Shown here: positions 42,758-51,221 of the stretch, piece after piece
Layout: every line of letters starts with the position of its first letter
How positions within the stretch are numbered: the stretch's first letter is position 1
Source: Streptomyces sp. TSRI0281
Lineage (GTDB): Bacteria > Actinomycetota > Actinomycetes > Streptomycetales > Streptomycetaceae
DNA: 64,000 nucleotides
Assembly: GCF_001905125.1 (NCBI RefSeq)
Contig: NZ_LWLE01000001.1
Span: 399,418-463,417 of the forward strand
Direction of reading: 5' to 3'
Notes under the pieces: model-generated
What the model saw: only the letters and a program-made list of their open reading frames with translations
Told to the model about the DNA's origin: nothing
The model's database searches: none
Made by a program: the position numbers and the translations under genes

Positions 42758-45700
42758 ATGCGGGACAGCCATCGGGTGGAAGCCGAAAGGCTGTTGGTGC
42801 GCGCCGTGGAGGAGGAGGCCCGGCGCGCCGGCGGGCGGGCGGACTCCGGTGCGCTGATGGCGCGGGCGCGCACCGCGCTCGACACCATGGCGGCGAGCGC
42901 GGGCGAGGAGTACGCCGCGTACACGCGGGCGCTCGAAGCGGCGGAAGCGGAACGACAGCCGCTGTCGCAGCGTTTCAGCCGGGCGACACTCGGAACACCC
43001 CTGCTGGTGACGGGAGTCGCCGCCGCGGCGGCGTTCGGTGCGGACCTGGCGCTGGGCACGGCGGCCGGACTCGCCCTCGGCGCGGGCGCCGTCGTCGCGG
43101 TGGCCGGGACCGCCGCGACCGTGGCCAGGGTGACCGCGTCCCACCGGCCCGCCGCCCACCCCGGGGCCGGTGCGCCGGACCAGCCCGGCGGCCCCGAACA
43201 ACTGCGGCTCGACTGGCTGGCGGCGCTGGAGATACGGGGCATCCGCCCGTACCTCGACCAGCAGCGGTGGATGCACGCCGCCACCGCCACCGCCCGCGCC
43301 CCGCACGTTTCCGGCCGCCGCCCGGACGGAGGCGGCACCGCCTCGTCCGGACGGGGGCTGCGCGGCCGGGACCGCAGCGCGGCCGCCCGTGAGCGTGCGC
43401 TCCTGGAGCAGTCCTTCGGCCACCTGCCCGCCGCCGAGGGCCCGTTCGCCGGGCGCCGCGCCGAGCTGGCCCGGATCGCCCAGTGGGTGCACGCGGCGCG
43501 CGCGTCGGCGGAGACCAGGCCGACCGTCGTCGTCCTGCACGGCGAGCCGGGCGCCGGGCGCACGACCCTCGCGGTACGCGCCGCGCACGCGCTCAAGGAC
43601 CAGTTCCGGGGTGCCTGCGTCGTCGACCTGCGCGGCGATGTCGCCGGGGAGAGCCCGCTGCCCACCCGCGACGCGCTGCTGCACCTGCTCAACCGGCTGG
43701 GCGCGCCCCGCGAGCAGCTGCTGTTCCGGAACGGGTCCTCCGCCGGCCGGGCGGAGCAGGGAGCCGGGGAGCAGGGCGCCGGGAAACCGGGAGCCGGGGA
43801 GAGCGGCGGCGGGAAGAGCGGCGCGACCGACCAGCAGATGCGGCGGCTCGGCGAGCTGTACCACCAGCACCTCACCGGGATGCCCGTGACGATCATCCTG
43901 GACGACGCGACCGATGCCGGTCAGGTCCGCACGCTGATCCCCGAGCGCTCCGACAGCCTGGTGCTCGTCACCGCCCGCGAACCCCTCGACCTGCCCGCGG
44001 ACACCCCCGCCTGGGTGCACCAGCTGCCGGTCGGCGGGCTCGACGCGGCGGGCGCCGAGGAGCTGCTGCGCGAGAGCGCCCAGGACGAGGAGGCCGGGCC
44101 GTACGACTACCCGTCCACCGACGCCGTCGTCGAGCTGTGCGGCGGGCTGCCGCTGGCGCTGCGGGTCGCGGGCTCCGCCCTCGGCGCCCGCACCCGCGCC
44201 GCGCTCGCCGCCGACCTGGGCGCCGACCCGGGCGCGCGGGGTCCGGCGGGGCCGGTGGAGCGGGCCCTGCGGCTGCGCTACGCCGATCAGTCCGAGCAGG
44301 CCAGGCGGCTGCTGCGGCGGCTCGCGCTGGCGGGGCGCGCGAGCCTCGGCGCGGCAGCGGCGGCGGCGCTGCTCGCCGCCGACGAGCGGGAGGCGGGGCG
44401 GCTGCTGACCGCACTGACGCGGGCCGGGCTGCTGACCCATGTACGCGGTTCGCGCTACCGGCTGCACGATCTCGTCCGGGCCTTCGCCCTGGCCCGGCTG
44501 CTGGACGAGGAGGAGCCGGCCGAGCGCACCGCCGCGCAGGAACGGCTCCTGACGAACTACGCGGAGCTCGCCGACGCCGTGATCCGGATGGTCGACGGCA
44601 AGATGTCCACCCGCGCCGGACAGTTCGGCCCGCACGGCTTCACGTCCCTGGACGCGGCCCTGCGCTGGCTGGACGAGGAGTCGAGCTTCATCACCTCGGC
44701 GCTGCGGCACGCGGAGGGGGTGGACCAGGGGGCCGTGCTCCATCTGCTGGGCGCGCTGTGCGACTACTGCCTGCTGCGCGGTGACCTCTACCGGCTGGGC
44801 GAGATCAGCGAGCTCACCCGGGCCGTCGACAAGGGCCTGCTGGAGCGGTCCGTCCAGTGGCGCACCGGCATCGCGGCCCGGCAGCTCGGCGAGCTGGACA
44901 AGGCCCGCACCACGCTCTCCTCGGTCGTCGGCCTCTACCGCGAGGCGCACCACGACGCCGGGGCGGCGCTGGCCCTGTGCTCGCTCGGGATCACGCTGCA
45001 CCATCAGGGCAACCTCACGGAAGCCTCCGTACGGCTGCGCGAGGCGCTCGCCCTCCAGTCCTCCGACCAGCAGGCAGAGGACCGTGCCTGGACCCTGCAC
45101 GCCCTGGCCGCCGTCGAACGCGACCGGGCCAACCTGTCCGAGGCGCTGACCCTGCTGGACACCGCGCTGGCCCTGCACCGGGAGGGCGAGTCCCTGCACG
45201 GCGAGGCGTGGACGCGGTTCCAGCTGGGCCAGGTCCGGCTGCGGACCGGCGAGGTGAGCGCGGCCGAGGAGGCCCTGAGCACCGCGCTGGAGCTGTACCG
45301 GCGCACCAGGGACGAGCGGGGAGAGGCCTGGGCCCTGACCCAGCTGGCCCGTGCCCGGCTGCTGGACGGCGACCCGGCCCGCGCGGTGGAGGAGCTGCGC
45401 GGCGCGCTGGCCCGCCACCGGGACAACGAGGACGCGCGCGGTGAGGCCTGGACGCGGTACTACCTGGGCCAGGCGCTGGAGGAGGGCGGCGACACCGATC
45501 AGGCGGTACGGGAGCTGGAGCGGGCGCGCACGATGTTCTCCCGGATGCGGGACGTGTACGGGCTGGCGTGCGCCCGGCACCACTCGGGCCGGGTCACCCG
45601 GGACCAGGGGGCGGCCCGGACCGGGAACCTGCGCAACTCCGGCTTCGCCCGTCAGCTCCTGATGGACGCGCGGGCGGACTTCCGGCGCATCGGGGTGGCG

Positions 45701-46105
45701 CACGGGGAGGCGTGGACCTGCCTGGAGCTGACTCTGGTGGACGCGGGCAACGGCCGGGCGGCCCAGGCGCTGGAGCTGTGCGGCGAGGCGGTCGGGCTGT
45801 TCGCCTCGTACGGGGACGAACGCGGCGGCGACTGGGCCCGCTTCCTGCGCTGCACGCTGCTGCCGTACGCCTCGCCGGGCGGCAGCGAGGTGGGTACGGC
45901 GGTGGCCCAGCAGGAACTGGCGGACCTGATCGCCGCCGGGCACCCCGCACGTGACAGCAAGCTGGCGGATTGCGCGCGGGCGTACGCGGGCGTGCTGGAC
46001 CGGGGCGTCGACCTGGACGACGGCTGGCAGGCGTGGCGCCTGGGCCTGACGCCGAACCGCGACGCGCGGGAGGTCATGGGGGTCCGGGTGACGGCGGAGC
46101 CGTAG
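42758..46105 (+). CDS. STAND-type NTPase with N-terminal membrane hairpin and TPR repeats
   Basis: A 1115-residue signal-transduction NTPase. Residues 1-75 are helical; a hydrophobic segment pair lies at 80-126; an NB-ARC-like core starts near 228 with the P-loop G-E-P-G-A-G-R-T at 262-269 and the Walker [12 protein letters not shown] winged-helix-like region follows, with L-H-D-L-V-R-A-F-A at about 570. From about 640 the C-terminus is a TPR array, with [24 protein letters not shown] and A-W-T-R-Y-Y-L-G marking units. A Gly-rich low-complexity insert (G-A-G-E-Q-G-A-G-K) lies at about 332-350. ATG 42758 follows GGAGGGG. The ligand and output are unknown; regulatory or defence roles both fit STAND proteins. 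Confidence 0.85.
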   Translation: MRDSHRVEAERLLVRAVEEEARRAGGRADSGALMARARTALDTMAASAGEEYAAYTRALEAAEAERQPLSQRFSRATLGTPLLVTGVAAAAAFGADLALGTAAGLALGAGAVVAVAGTAATVARVTASHRPAAHPGAGAPDQPGGPEQLRLDWLAALEIRGIRPYLDQQRWMHAATATARAPHVSGRRPDGGGTASSGRGLRGRDRSAAARERALLEQSFGHLPAAEGPFAGRRAELARIAQWVHAARASAETRPTVVVLHGEPGAGRTTLAVRAAHALKDQFRGACVVDLRGDVAGESPLPTRDALLHLLNRLGAPREQLLFRNGSSAGRAEQGAGEQGAGKPGAGESGGGKSGATDQQMRRLGELYHQHLTGMPVTIILDDATDAGQVRTLIPERSDSLVLVTAREPLDLPADTPAWVHQLPVGGLDAAGAEELLRESAQDEEAGPYDYPSTDAVVELCGGLPLALRVAGSALGARTRAALAADLGADPGARGPAGPVERALRLRYADQSEQARRLLRRLALAGRASLGAAAAAALLAADEREAGRLLTALTRAGLLTHVRGSRYRLHDLVRAFALARLLDEEEPAERTAAQERLLTNYAELADAVIRMVDGKMSTRAGQFGPHGFTSLDAALRWLDEESSFITSALRHAEGVDQGAVLHLLGALCDYCLLRGDLYRLGEISELTRAVDKGLLERSVQWRTGIAARQLGELDKARTTLSSVVGLYREAHHDAGAALALCSLGITLHHQGNLTEASVRLREALALQSSDQQAEDRAWTLHALAAVERDRANLSEALTLLDTALALHREGESLHGEAWTRFQLGQVRLRTGEVSAAEEALSTALELYRRTRDERGEAWALTQLARARLLDGDPARAVEELRGALARHRDNEDARGEAWTRYYLGQALEEGGDTDQAVRELERARTMFSRMRDVYGLACARHHSGRVTRDQGAARTGNLRNSGFARQLLMDARADFRRIGVAHGEAWTCLELTLVDAGNGRAAQALELCGEAVGLFASYGDERGGDWARFLRCTLLPYASPGGSEVGTAVAQQELADLIAAGHPARDSKLADCARAYAGVLDRGVDLDDGWQAWRLGLTPNRDAREVMGVRVTAEP

Positions 46106-46343
46106 GACGGGCGCCACGGCGGCCGGGCGGCCCGGAACCGGCGGGTGCGCCGGTCACCGGCCGTTCCGGTGGTCGGGGCCGCCCGGATGCCGGGACACCG
46201 GCTTCCGGGCGGGTACGGCCGGCGGGCCCGGCCGACGACCGGCGCCGATGATCCGGGCCGCCGGGTCCGGCCGACAATCCGGGCCGCTGGGTCCGGCCGG
46301 TGACCGGCTCCAGGAGCGCTTGCGCGCGGTCCGTGTGGGCGGG
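46106..46343. other. GC-rich gap with repeats after the STAND gene
   Basis: Rich in GGGCCG/CCGGCC words with many overlapping dyads that could act in termination. It has no gene. A 26-bp tandem repeat is annotated separately. Confidence 0.45.
46251..46302. repeat. 26-bp tandem repeat, two copies
   Basis: Units at 46251-46276 and 46277-46302 share the frame ATCCGGGCCG.TGGGTCCGGCCG with four or five differences. Confidence 0.55.
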
Positions 46344-46610
46344 CTACTTCCGCGGCCCCGCCGCGGCCTTCTCCCCCGCTGCGGCCTTCTCCCCCGCCTC
46401 GTCCGGAACGGCGTCCGGATCCGGTGCCTCGACGAAGTCGACCTTGCCCATGTGGCGGTTCATCGACTTCATCAGCAGCCACACGCCGACGGCGAGCGCC
46501 GCGAAGACGAGAAAGCCGAGAACGCCGGGAGTCACCTTGTTCTTGTCGAGCTCATCGGCGGCGAGCGGGACGAGGTGCGTCAGTGCCTGAGTCGCGTACA
46601 TATCAGGCAT
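46344..46610 (-). CDS. Small single-pass membrane protein after mca
   Basis: An 88-residue protein with one membrane helix (V-L-G-F-L-V-F-A-A-L-A-V-G-V-W-L-L). After it comes a short basic stretch and an acidic/alanine tail containing G-E-K-A-A-A-G twice. ATG 46610 overlaps the mca stop by 8 bp, so translation is probably coupled; ATG 46601 is an alternative. The family is unrecognised. The tight link to mca suggests an actinobacterial pair of unknown meaning. Confidence 0.7.
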   Translation of the reverse strand: MPDMYATQALTHLVPLAADELDKNKVTPGVLGFLVFAALAVGVWLLMKSMNRHMGKVDFVEAPDPDAVPDEAGEKAAAGEKAAAGPRK

Positions 46611-47484
46611 TGTCGCGGATGCCCGCGAAGAGGTCGCTCTCGGGGAGGGAGGTATCGACGAGAGACTTCGCCAGCTCGTACTCCTCGGTCGGCCAGACCT
46701 CCCGCTGGATGTCCATCGGGACCCGGAACCAGCCGCCGTCCGGATCGATCTGCGTCGCGTGCGCGATCAGCGCCTTGTCCCGGATCTCGAAGAACTCGTC
46801 GCACGGAACATGCGTGGTCAGCGTGCGTTCGTCGCGCTCGAACTCCTTCCAGCGCTCCAGCCACTCGCCGTACGGGGACTCCAGCCCGCGGGCGAGAAGC
46901 GCCTCGTGGAGGGCGACGGTGCGCGGCCGGTTGAAGCCCTGGTTGTAGTAGAGCTTCTGCGGCTGCCAGGCCGGGCCGAACTCGGCCTCGGGGAACTTCT
47001 CCGTATCGGCGGCACCGTCGAACGCGATCATCGTGATCTTGTGGGTCATGATGTGGTCGGGGTGCGGGTAGCCGCCGTTCTCGTCGTACGTGGTGATGAC
47101 CTGCGGCCGGAACGCGCGGATCTTCGACACGAGACGCCCCGCCGCCGTCTCGTCGTCCTCCAGCGCGAAGCAGCCCTCGGGCAGCGGCGGCAGCGGGTCG
47201 CCCTCGGGCAGCCCGGAGTCGACGAAGCCGAGCCACTCCTGCTCGACGCCCAGGATCTCCCGGGCCTCGTCCATCTCCTTCCGGCGCACTTCGTGGATGT
47301 TCTCCTCGATGTACGCGTCCCCCTGGAGCTTCGGATTGAGGATGGAGCCGCGCTCGCCCCCCGTGCAGGTCACGACCAGCACGTCCACCCCCTCGGACAC
47401 ATACTTGGCCATCGTTGCCGCGCCCTTGCTCGACTCGTCGTCGGGGTGGGCGTGAACGGCCATCAGACGCAGCTGCTCAGTCAA
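46603..47484 (-). CDS. mca: Mycothiol S-conjugate amidase
   Basis: A 293-residue zinc hydrolase of the LmbE/PIG-L fold that cleaves mycothiol S-conjugates to mercapturic acids and GlcN-Ins during detoxification. The metal motif A-H-P-D-D-E is at residues 12-17, and the later histidines are in Y-P-H-P-D-H. The Q-K-L-Y-Y-N-Q-G-F pattern and its length match Mca rather than MshB. The start is TTG 47484, with GAGGATC upstream, giving the family's exact N-terminus. Mycothiol enzymes confirm an actinobacterial host. Confidence 0.94.
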   Translation of the reverse strand: MTEQLRLMAVHAHPDDESSKGAATMAKYVSEGVDVLVVTCTGGERGSILNPKLQGDAYIEENIHEVRRKEMDEAREILGVEQEWLGFVDSGLPEGDPLPPLPEGCFALEDDETAAGRLVSKIRAFRPQVITTYDENGGYPHPDHIMTHKITMIAFDGAADTEKFPEAEFGPAWQPQKLYYNQGFNRPRTVALHEALLARGLESPYGEWLERWKEFERDERTLTTHVPCDEFFEIRDKALIAHATQIDPDGGWFRVPMDIQREVWPTEEYELAKSLVDTSLPESDLFAGIRDNA

Positions 47485-47583
47485 AGCTTCGATCCTCAGT
47501 GATTGGTCGCCATGTGCGGCTTCTATAGTGACCGAACCGGGGGCTGGAAAATTCCTCGATTCCCGGGAGCAGGAGGAACGATC

Positions 47584-48000
47584 ATGACGGCGGTTCGTGA
47601 GGCCACGCCCGAGGGGCGCTACGGCCGGACCGAGGATCAGCGTGCGGACCGCAAGCTGAAGATCGTCGGGGCGGCGCTGGGCGTCGTCCTGCTCGGCGTG
47701 ATCGCCTGGATCGGCTTCTCCTACGTCGGCGGCAAGGACATCAGCGCCGAGTTGATCAAGTCCAAGGTCGTCTCGGACACCCGGGCCGAGGCCCATCTCG
47801 AAGTGCGCAAGGACCGCGACAGCGGCGGCTACTGCACGCTGCGCGCGCTGAGCGAGGACGGCCGGGAGGTCGCCCGCAAGGACTTCCGCTTCGACCAGCC
47901 CTCCGACCGGATCGACGACGTCGTCGCGCTGCGCACGACGTCCAGGGCGACCGCGGTCGAGCTGATGGGCTGCACGGCGGGTGGCGACTCGTCGCACTGA
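47584..48000 (+). CDS. DUF4307 membrane-anchored protein
   Basis: A 138-residue DUF4307 protein with a charged cytoplasmic start (E-G-R-Y-G-R), one membrane helix (L-G-V-V-L-L-G-V-I-A-W-I-G-F) and a small exported beta domain. The E-G-R-Y-G start is typical of the family. Two cysteines (G-G-Y-C-T-L and M-G-C-T-A) may pair. ATG 47584 follows AGGAGGA. A TATAGT -10-like element is at 47524-47529. It is divergent from mca. Confidence 0.85.
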   Translation: MTAVREATPEGRYGRTEDQRADRKLKIVGAALGVVLLGVIAWIGFSYVGGKDISAELIKSKVVSDTRAEAHLEVRKDRDSGGYCTLRALSEDGREVARKDFRFDQPSDRIDDVVALRTTSRATAVELMGCTAGGDSSH

Positions 48001-48192
48001 CGGTCACCGGCCGTCCGCGACCCGCTGCGACCTGCACCGTCCGACGCTGACCTGCGTGGACGCGCGATGGACGATTTACCTTCTCCCCCTTTTCCTGCGG
48101 AATTGTTAGGCTCGTGGTTTCGCCCACCCGTGGAAGCACATGCTTCTGGGTAGGGCGTTGCTTTGTATTCCCAGTACCGACGAGGAGCACCT

Positions 48193-48690
48193 GTGACCCA
48201 GACCAGCGAAAACGTCACCTGGCTCACGCAGGAGGCGTACAACCAGCTCAAGGCCGAGCTGGAGTACCTGTCTGGTCCCGCGCGCACGGAGATCTCCGTA
48301 AAGATCGCGGCGGCCCGTGAGGAGGGTGACCTCCGGGAGAACGGCGGGTACCACGCGGCCAAGGAGGAGCAGGGCAAGATGGAGCTGCGGGTGCGCCAGC
48401 TCACCCAGCTCCTGGAGCACGCGAAGGTCGGCGAGGCCCCCGCCGACGACGGCGTGGTCGAGCCCGGCATGGTCGTGACGATCGCCTTCGACGGCGACCC
48501 GGACGACACGATGACCTTCCTGCTCGCCTCGCGCGAGTACGCCAGCTCGGACATCGAGACGTACTCCCCGCAGTCCCCGCTCGGCACCGGCGTGAACGGC
48601 AAGCGGATGGGCGACGACGCGCAGTACGAGCTGCCGAACGGCAAGACCGCGACGGTGAAGATCCTCAGCGCGAAGCCGTACACCGGCTGA
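48193..48690 (+). CDS. greA: Transcription elongation factor GreA
   Basis: A 165-residue GreA that rescues backtracked RNA polymerase by stimulating transcript cleavage. The N-terminal coiled coil (residues 12-80) carries the acidic tip A-R-E-E-G-D-L-R-E-N-G-G-Y-H-A-A-K, and the C-terminal FKBP-like domain ends in Q-Y-E-L-P-N-G-K. GTG 48193 follows GAGGAGC. A TAGGCT -10-like element lies at 48107-48112. The gene ends at a strong palindromic terminator. Confidence 0.95.
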   Translation: MTQTSENVTWLTQEAYNQLKAELEYLSGPARTEISVKIAAAREEGDLRENGGYHAAKEEQGKMELRVRQLTQLLEHAKVGEAPADDGVVEPGMVVTIAFDGDPDDTMTFLLASREYASSDIETYSPQSPLGTGVNGKRMGDDAQYELPNGKTATVKILSAKPYTG

Positions 48691-48698
48691 GCCGCCGC

Positions 48699-48754
48699 AG
48701 GACGATGGGGCGGGTCCCGGGGAAGATCTTCCCCGGGACCCGCCCCATCGTCCT
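48699..48754. terminator. 56-nt perfect palindrome, bidirectional terminator
   Basis: 28-bp arms with no loop, centred on AAGATCTT (48723-48730); every base of 48699-48726 pairs with 48727-48754. It lies 9 bp after greA and 11 bp before the GntR stop. It is the longest perfect dyad seen in the window. Confidence 0.92.
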
Positions 48755-48765
48755 GGCCTGACCGC

Positions 48766-49524
48766 TCACGCGTCGAAGTCGTACTCCAGGATGTACGCGG
48801 CCGAGTCGAGGGTCATCTCGTTCACCTCGACGGCACGCCCCGCCCCTGTGAACGCCGTGCGGCAGATCAGCACGACGGGCGACCCGGTCCCCAGCCCGAG
48901 CCGGGCGGCCTCCTCCTGCGAGGGCATCCGGGCCCTGACCTCCTCGCGGAAGTGGACGGGTCCGTGCCCCAGCTCGGCGAGGCGGGCATAGATCCCGCCG
49001 GGGCCGGTGTCCTCCCGGGTGATCGCGGAACGGGCGACGAGGTCGGCGGGCAGATACGAGACGGCGAGCAGGACAGGCTTCCCGTCCAGCACGAACCGCC
49101 GGCTCCGCGCCAGGACGGCAGCATCGGGCGCGATGTCCAGCACACCGGCGATGCGCTTCGGGGCTCTCTGCTCGGTAACCCGGATCTGGTCCACGACGAG
49201 ATCGCGCTCACCGATGTCACCGGCCCAGACCGAGCGGCCGGAACCCCATTCCTCCCGGGCGACCCGGGTGATCCCCCGCCGCCGAAGCGGCCGGAACTCG
49301 CGGACAAAGACTCCCGCCCCCTTGCGGGACTCCGTCAAGCCTTCGTTCTGGAGCACACCGAGCGCCTGTCGCGCGGTCATCCGGGCCACTTCGTGCGTGG
49401 CCATCAGATCGTTCTCACCAGGCAGCCGATCACCCGGGCCGTAGGCGCCTGACTGGATCTCCTCCCGCAGCCCATCAGCGATGAGCTGGTACTTGGGGCG
49501 ACGACCGCTACCACGCGTACCCAT
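48766..49524 (-). CDS. GntR family regulator with UTRA domain
   Basis: A 252-residue HutC-subfamily GntR protein. The winged helix spans about 10-75 (Y-Q-L-I-A-D-G-L-R-E-E-I, G-D-R-L-P-G-E-N-D-L, T-A-R-Q-A-L), and a UTRA ligand domain runs from about 100 to 245. ATG 49524 follows GAAGGAGG. It faces the orphan 49700 gene across a gap with two TCTCTAGAGA palindromes, its likely operators. The G-A-G-V-F-V wing is normal. Such regulators often accompany integrated plasmids, but no integration gene is visible. Confidence 0.9.
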   Translation of the reverse strand: MGTRGSGRRPKYQLIADGLREEIQSGAYGPGDRLPGENDLMATHEVARMTARQALGVLQNEGLTESRKGAGVFVREFRPLRRRGITRVAREEWGSGRSVWAGDIGERDLVVDQIRVTEQRAPKRIAGVLDIAPDAAVLARSRRFVLDGKPVLLAVSYLPADLVARSAITREDTGPGGIYARLAELGHGPVHFREEVRARMPSQEEAARLGLGTGSPVVLICRTAFTGAGRAVEVNEMTLDSAAYILEYDFDA

Positions 49525-49565
49525 GACGCACCCTCCTTCCTGCTCCTGTCCAGAGATCCTATTCG

Positions 49566-49586
49566 GCTGACATTCAGCTGACATTC
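49566..49586. repeat. Direct repeat GCTGACATTC, two copies 11 bp apart
   Basis: GCTGACATTC at 49566-49575 and again at 49577-49586, about one helical turn apart, upstream of the GntR start. It could be an additional regulator contact. Confidence 0.5.
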
Positions 49587-49630
49587 GACCGCTACCTGTC
49601 CATGTACACATCCCTAAGCACCGATTGACA

Positions 49631-49670
49631 TCTCTAGAGACCTTGGGTTGACTGAGGGGATCTCTAGAGA
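49631..49670. promoter_or_regulatory. Paired TCTCTAGAGA palindromes, probable GntR operators
   Basis: Perfect 10-bp palindromes at 49631-49640 and 49661-49670, each preceded by A, spaced exactly 30 bp centre to centre (about three helical turns). TTGACA (49625-49630) adjoins the first and TTGACT (49648-49653) lies between. They occupy the shared promoter of the GntR gene and the 49700 gene. Confidence 0.72.
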
Positions 49671-49699
49671 GGATTCAGGCATCCTCGGGGAAAGGGGGG

Positions 49700-50326
49700 A
49701 TGGTCATGCCGTCCTTCAACCGCACAGCTCACCCCGGCAAGGGCCCCGTGCCGTACATCACGGCCTGGGATTCCGAACACGCGATCCACCCGCGCGTCGT
49801 CACTCGCGGCGCGGGGATCGGCTACACGGACGAGACCCCGTACGACCGCGACGCGGACCGGATCCTGTGGAGCCGCATCTCTTCCAGCCCCGGCAGGGGC
49901 AGACCCGAATTCGGCCGGGTCCACTCCCTTCGGCAGCGGCGGGCCATGCGGAAGCTGCTGTGCCAGGTCTGCGGCCGACCCGCCGACCGCGACGAAAGCG
50001 GCGTGCTGTGGCTGCTCGGTGAGGACGCGGACGACCTCACCACCACGCATCCGCCCCTGTGCATGCCCTGCGCCGCACAGTCGGCGAGGAGCTGCCCGTA
50101 CCTGCGTACGCGGTACACGGCTGTACGCGCCCAGGGCTGCACACCCATCGGCGTCCAAGGGGTGATCTACCGGTCGGGGCCCCCTTTCCCCGCGCCGGAC
50201 ACCCATGGCGGAGTCCTCTTCGGCGACTGGCGCATCCCGTGGACCCGCGCCACGCAACTCATCGTGCGGCTTGACCGGTGCACCCCGGTCGGGCTGGAGA
50301 CACCCGCGCCCGCCGGGCCACGGTGA
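49700..50326 (+). CDS. Orphan protein with cysteine-rich zinc-binding core, 208 aa
   Basis: No family name is recognised. The middle of the protein has C-Q-V-C-G-R-P-A (near 88) and C-M-P-C-A-A-Q-S-A-R-S-C (near 121-132), a likely zinc site. The N-terminus is Pro/Tyr-rich without an export signal, and the end is Pro-rich. ATG 49700 follows AAAGGGGGG. It is divergent from and probably repressed by the adjacent GntR regulator. The isolated promoter-regulator unit resembles cargo or control genes of integrated elements, but this is inference. Confidence 0.75.
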   Translation: MVMPSFNRTAHPGKGPVPYITAWDSEHAIHPRVVTRGAGIGYTDETPYDRDADRILWSRISSSPGRGRPEFGRVHSLRQRRAMRKLLCQVCGRPADRDESGVLWLLGEDADDLTTTHPPLCMPCAAQSARSCPYLRTRYTAVRAQGCTPIGVQGVIYRSGPPFPAPDTHGGVLFGDWRIPWTRATQLIVRLDRCTPVGLETPAPAGPR

Positions 50327-50363
50327 GTGGCGGGCGGGCACCGGACGTTTCGCGGCGACGGAT

Positions 50364-51221
50364 TCAGATGGCCACTGAGCGGTACTTGCGTACGGACAGG
50401 GTCCGGAAGACCACCAGGATCAGCAGCGACCACAGCAGCGAGGCCCAGACCGGATGCACCATCGGCCAGGCGTCGGACGGTGACACGCCCGGGTTGCCGA
50501 AGAGCACCCGGCAGGCCTGGACGGTGGCGCTGAACGGGTTCCACTCGGCGATCGGCTGGAGCCAGCCCGCCATGTTCTCCGTGGGCACGAACGCGTTCGA
50601 GATGAATGTCACGGGAAAGAGCCAGATCAGCCCGCCCGACGTGGCGGCCTCGGGGGTGCGGACGGTGAGCCCGATCAGCGCCCCGATCCAGGAGAAGGCG
50701 TACCCCAGCAGCAGGAGCAGCCCGAAGGCTCCCAGCACCTTGCCAATGTTCTCGTGGGTGCGCCAGCCGACCAGCAGGGCGACGATCGCGAGGACCACCA
50801 GGGTGAGAGTCGTCTGGACCAGATCGGCGAGGGTACGGCCGGTGAGGACCGCGCCGCGGGCCATGGGCAGCGAGCGGAAGCGGTCGATGAGGCCCTTGTG
50901 CATGTCGTCGGCGATGCCCGCTCCGGCGCCCGCGGTCGCGAAGGTGACGGTCTGCGCGAAGATGCCCGCCATCAGGAAGTTGCGGTATTCGGTGGCGTTG
51001 GTGGAGCCGCCGATCACCATCGAACCGCCGAAGACGTAGCTGAACAGCACGACGAACATGATGGGCTGGATCAGCCCGAAAATGATCATCTCGGGGATGC
51101 GCGCCATGCGGATCAGATTGCGCCGGGCGATGACGAGCGAGTCCCGGACGGACTGGCCGATCCCGCCCTCCGGCCGGTGGTGTCCGGCCGGGCGGGGAGC
51201 GGCCTCGCTGAGGGCGTTCAT
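50364..51221 (-). CDS. ABC-2 type exporter permease (DrrB-like)
   Basis: A 285-residue membrane partner of the ATPase at 51218, with six membrane helices. The ABC-2 features include F-G-L-I-Q-P-I-M-F-V-V-L-F-S-Y-V and the segment R-F-R-S-L-P-M-A-R. It probably exports a drug or lipid. ATG 51221 overlaps the ATPase stop by 4 bp (ATGA), so translation is coupled. C-terminal residues R-K-Y-R-S-V are basic. Confidence 0.92.
   Translation of the reverse strand: MNALSEAAPRPAGHHRPEGGIGQSVRDSLVIARRNLIRMARIPEMIIFGLIQPIMFVVLFSYVFGGSMVIGGSTNATEYRNFLMAGIFAQTVTFATAGAGAGIADDMHKGLIDRFRSLPMARGAVLTGRTLADLVQTTLTLVVLAIVALLVGWRTHENIGKVLGAFGLLLLLGYAFSWIGALIGLTVRTPEAATSGGLIWLFPVTFISNAFVPTENMAGWLQPIAEWNPFSATVQACRVLFGNPGVSPSDAWPMVHPVWASLLWSLLILVVFRTLSVRKYRSVAI

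Noticed and set aside
39950..46105. A 2051-codon open frame on the plus strand
   Set aside because: Only the part from ATG 42758 has protein-like composition; the upstream part is the out-of-frame shadow of trhA and of the leftward DUF255 gene.
42629..46117. Long leftward open frame opposite the STAND gene
   Set aside because: It is the antisense of a GC-rich gene; composition is Arg/Pro/Gly-rich without domains. The real leftward gene is 40607-42628.
48766..50326. Integrated plasmid or prophage
   Set aside because: A GntR regulator and an unknown gene are suggestive, but no integrase, excisionase, replication gene or att-like repeat at a tRNA was seen.
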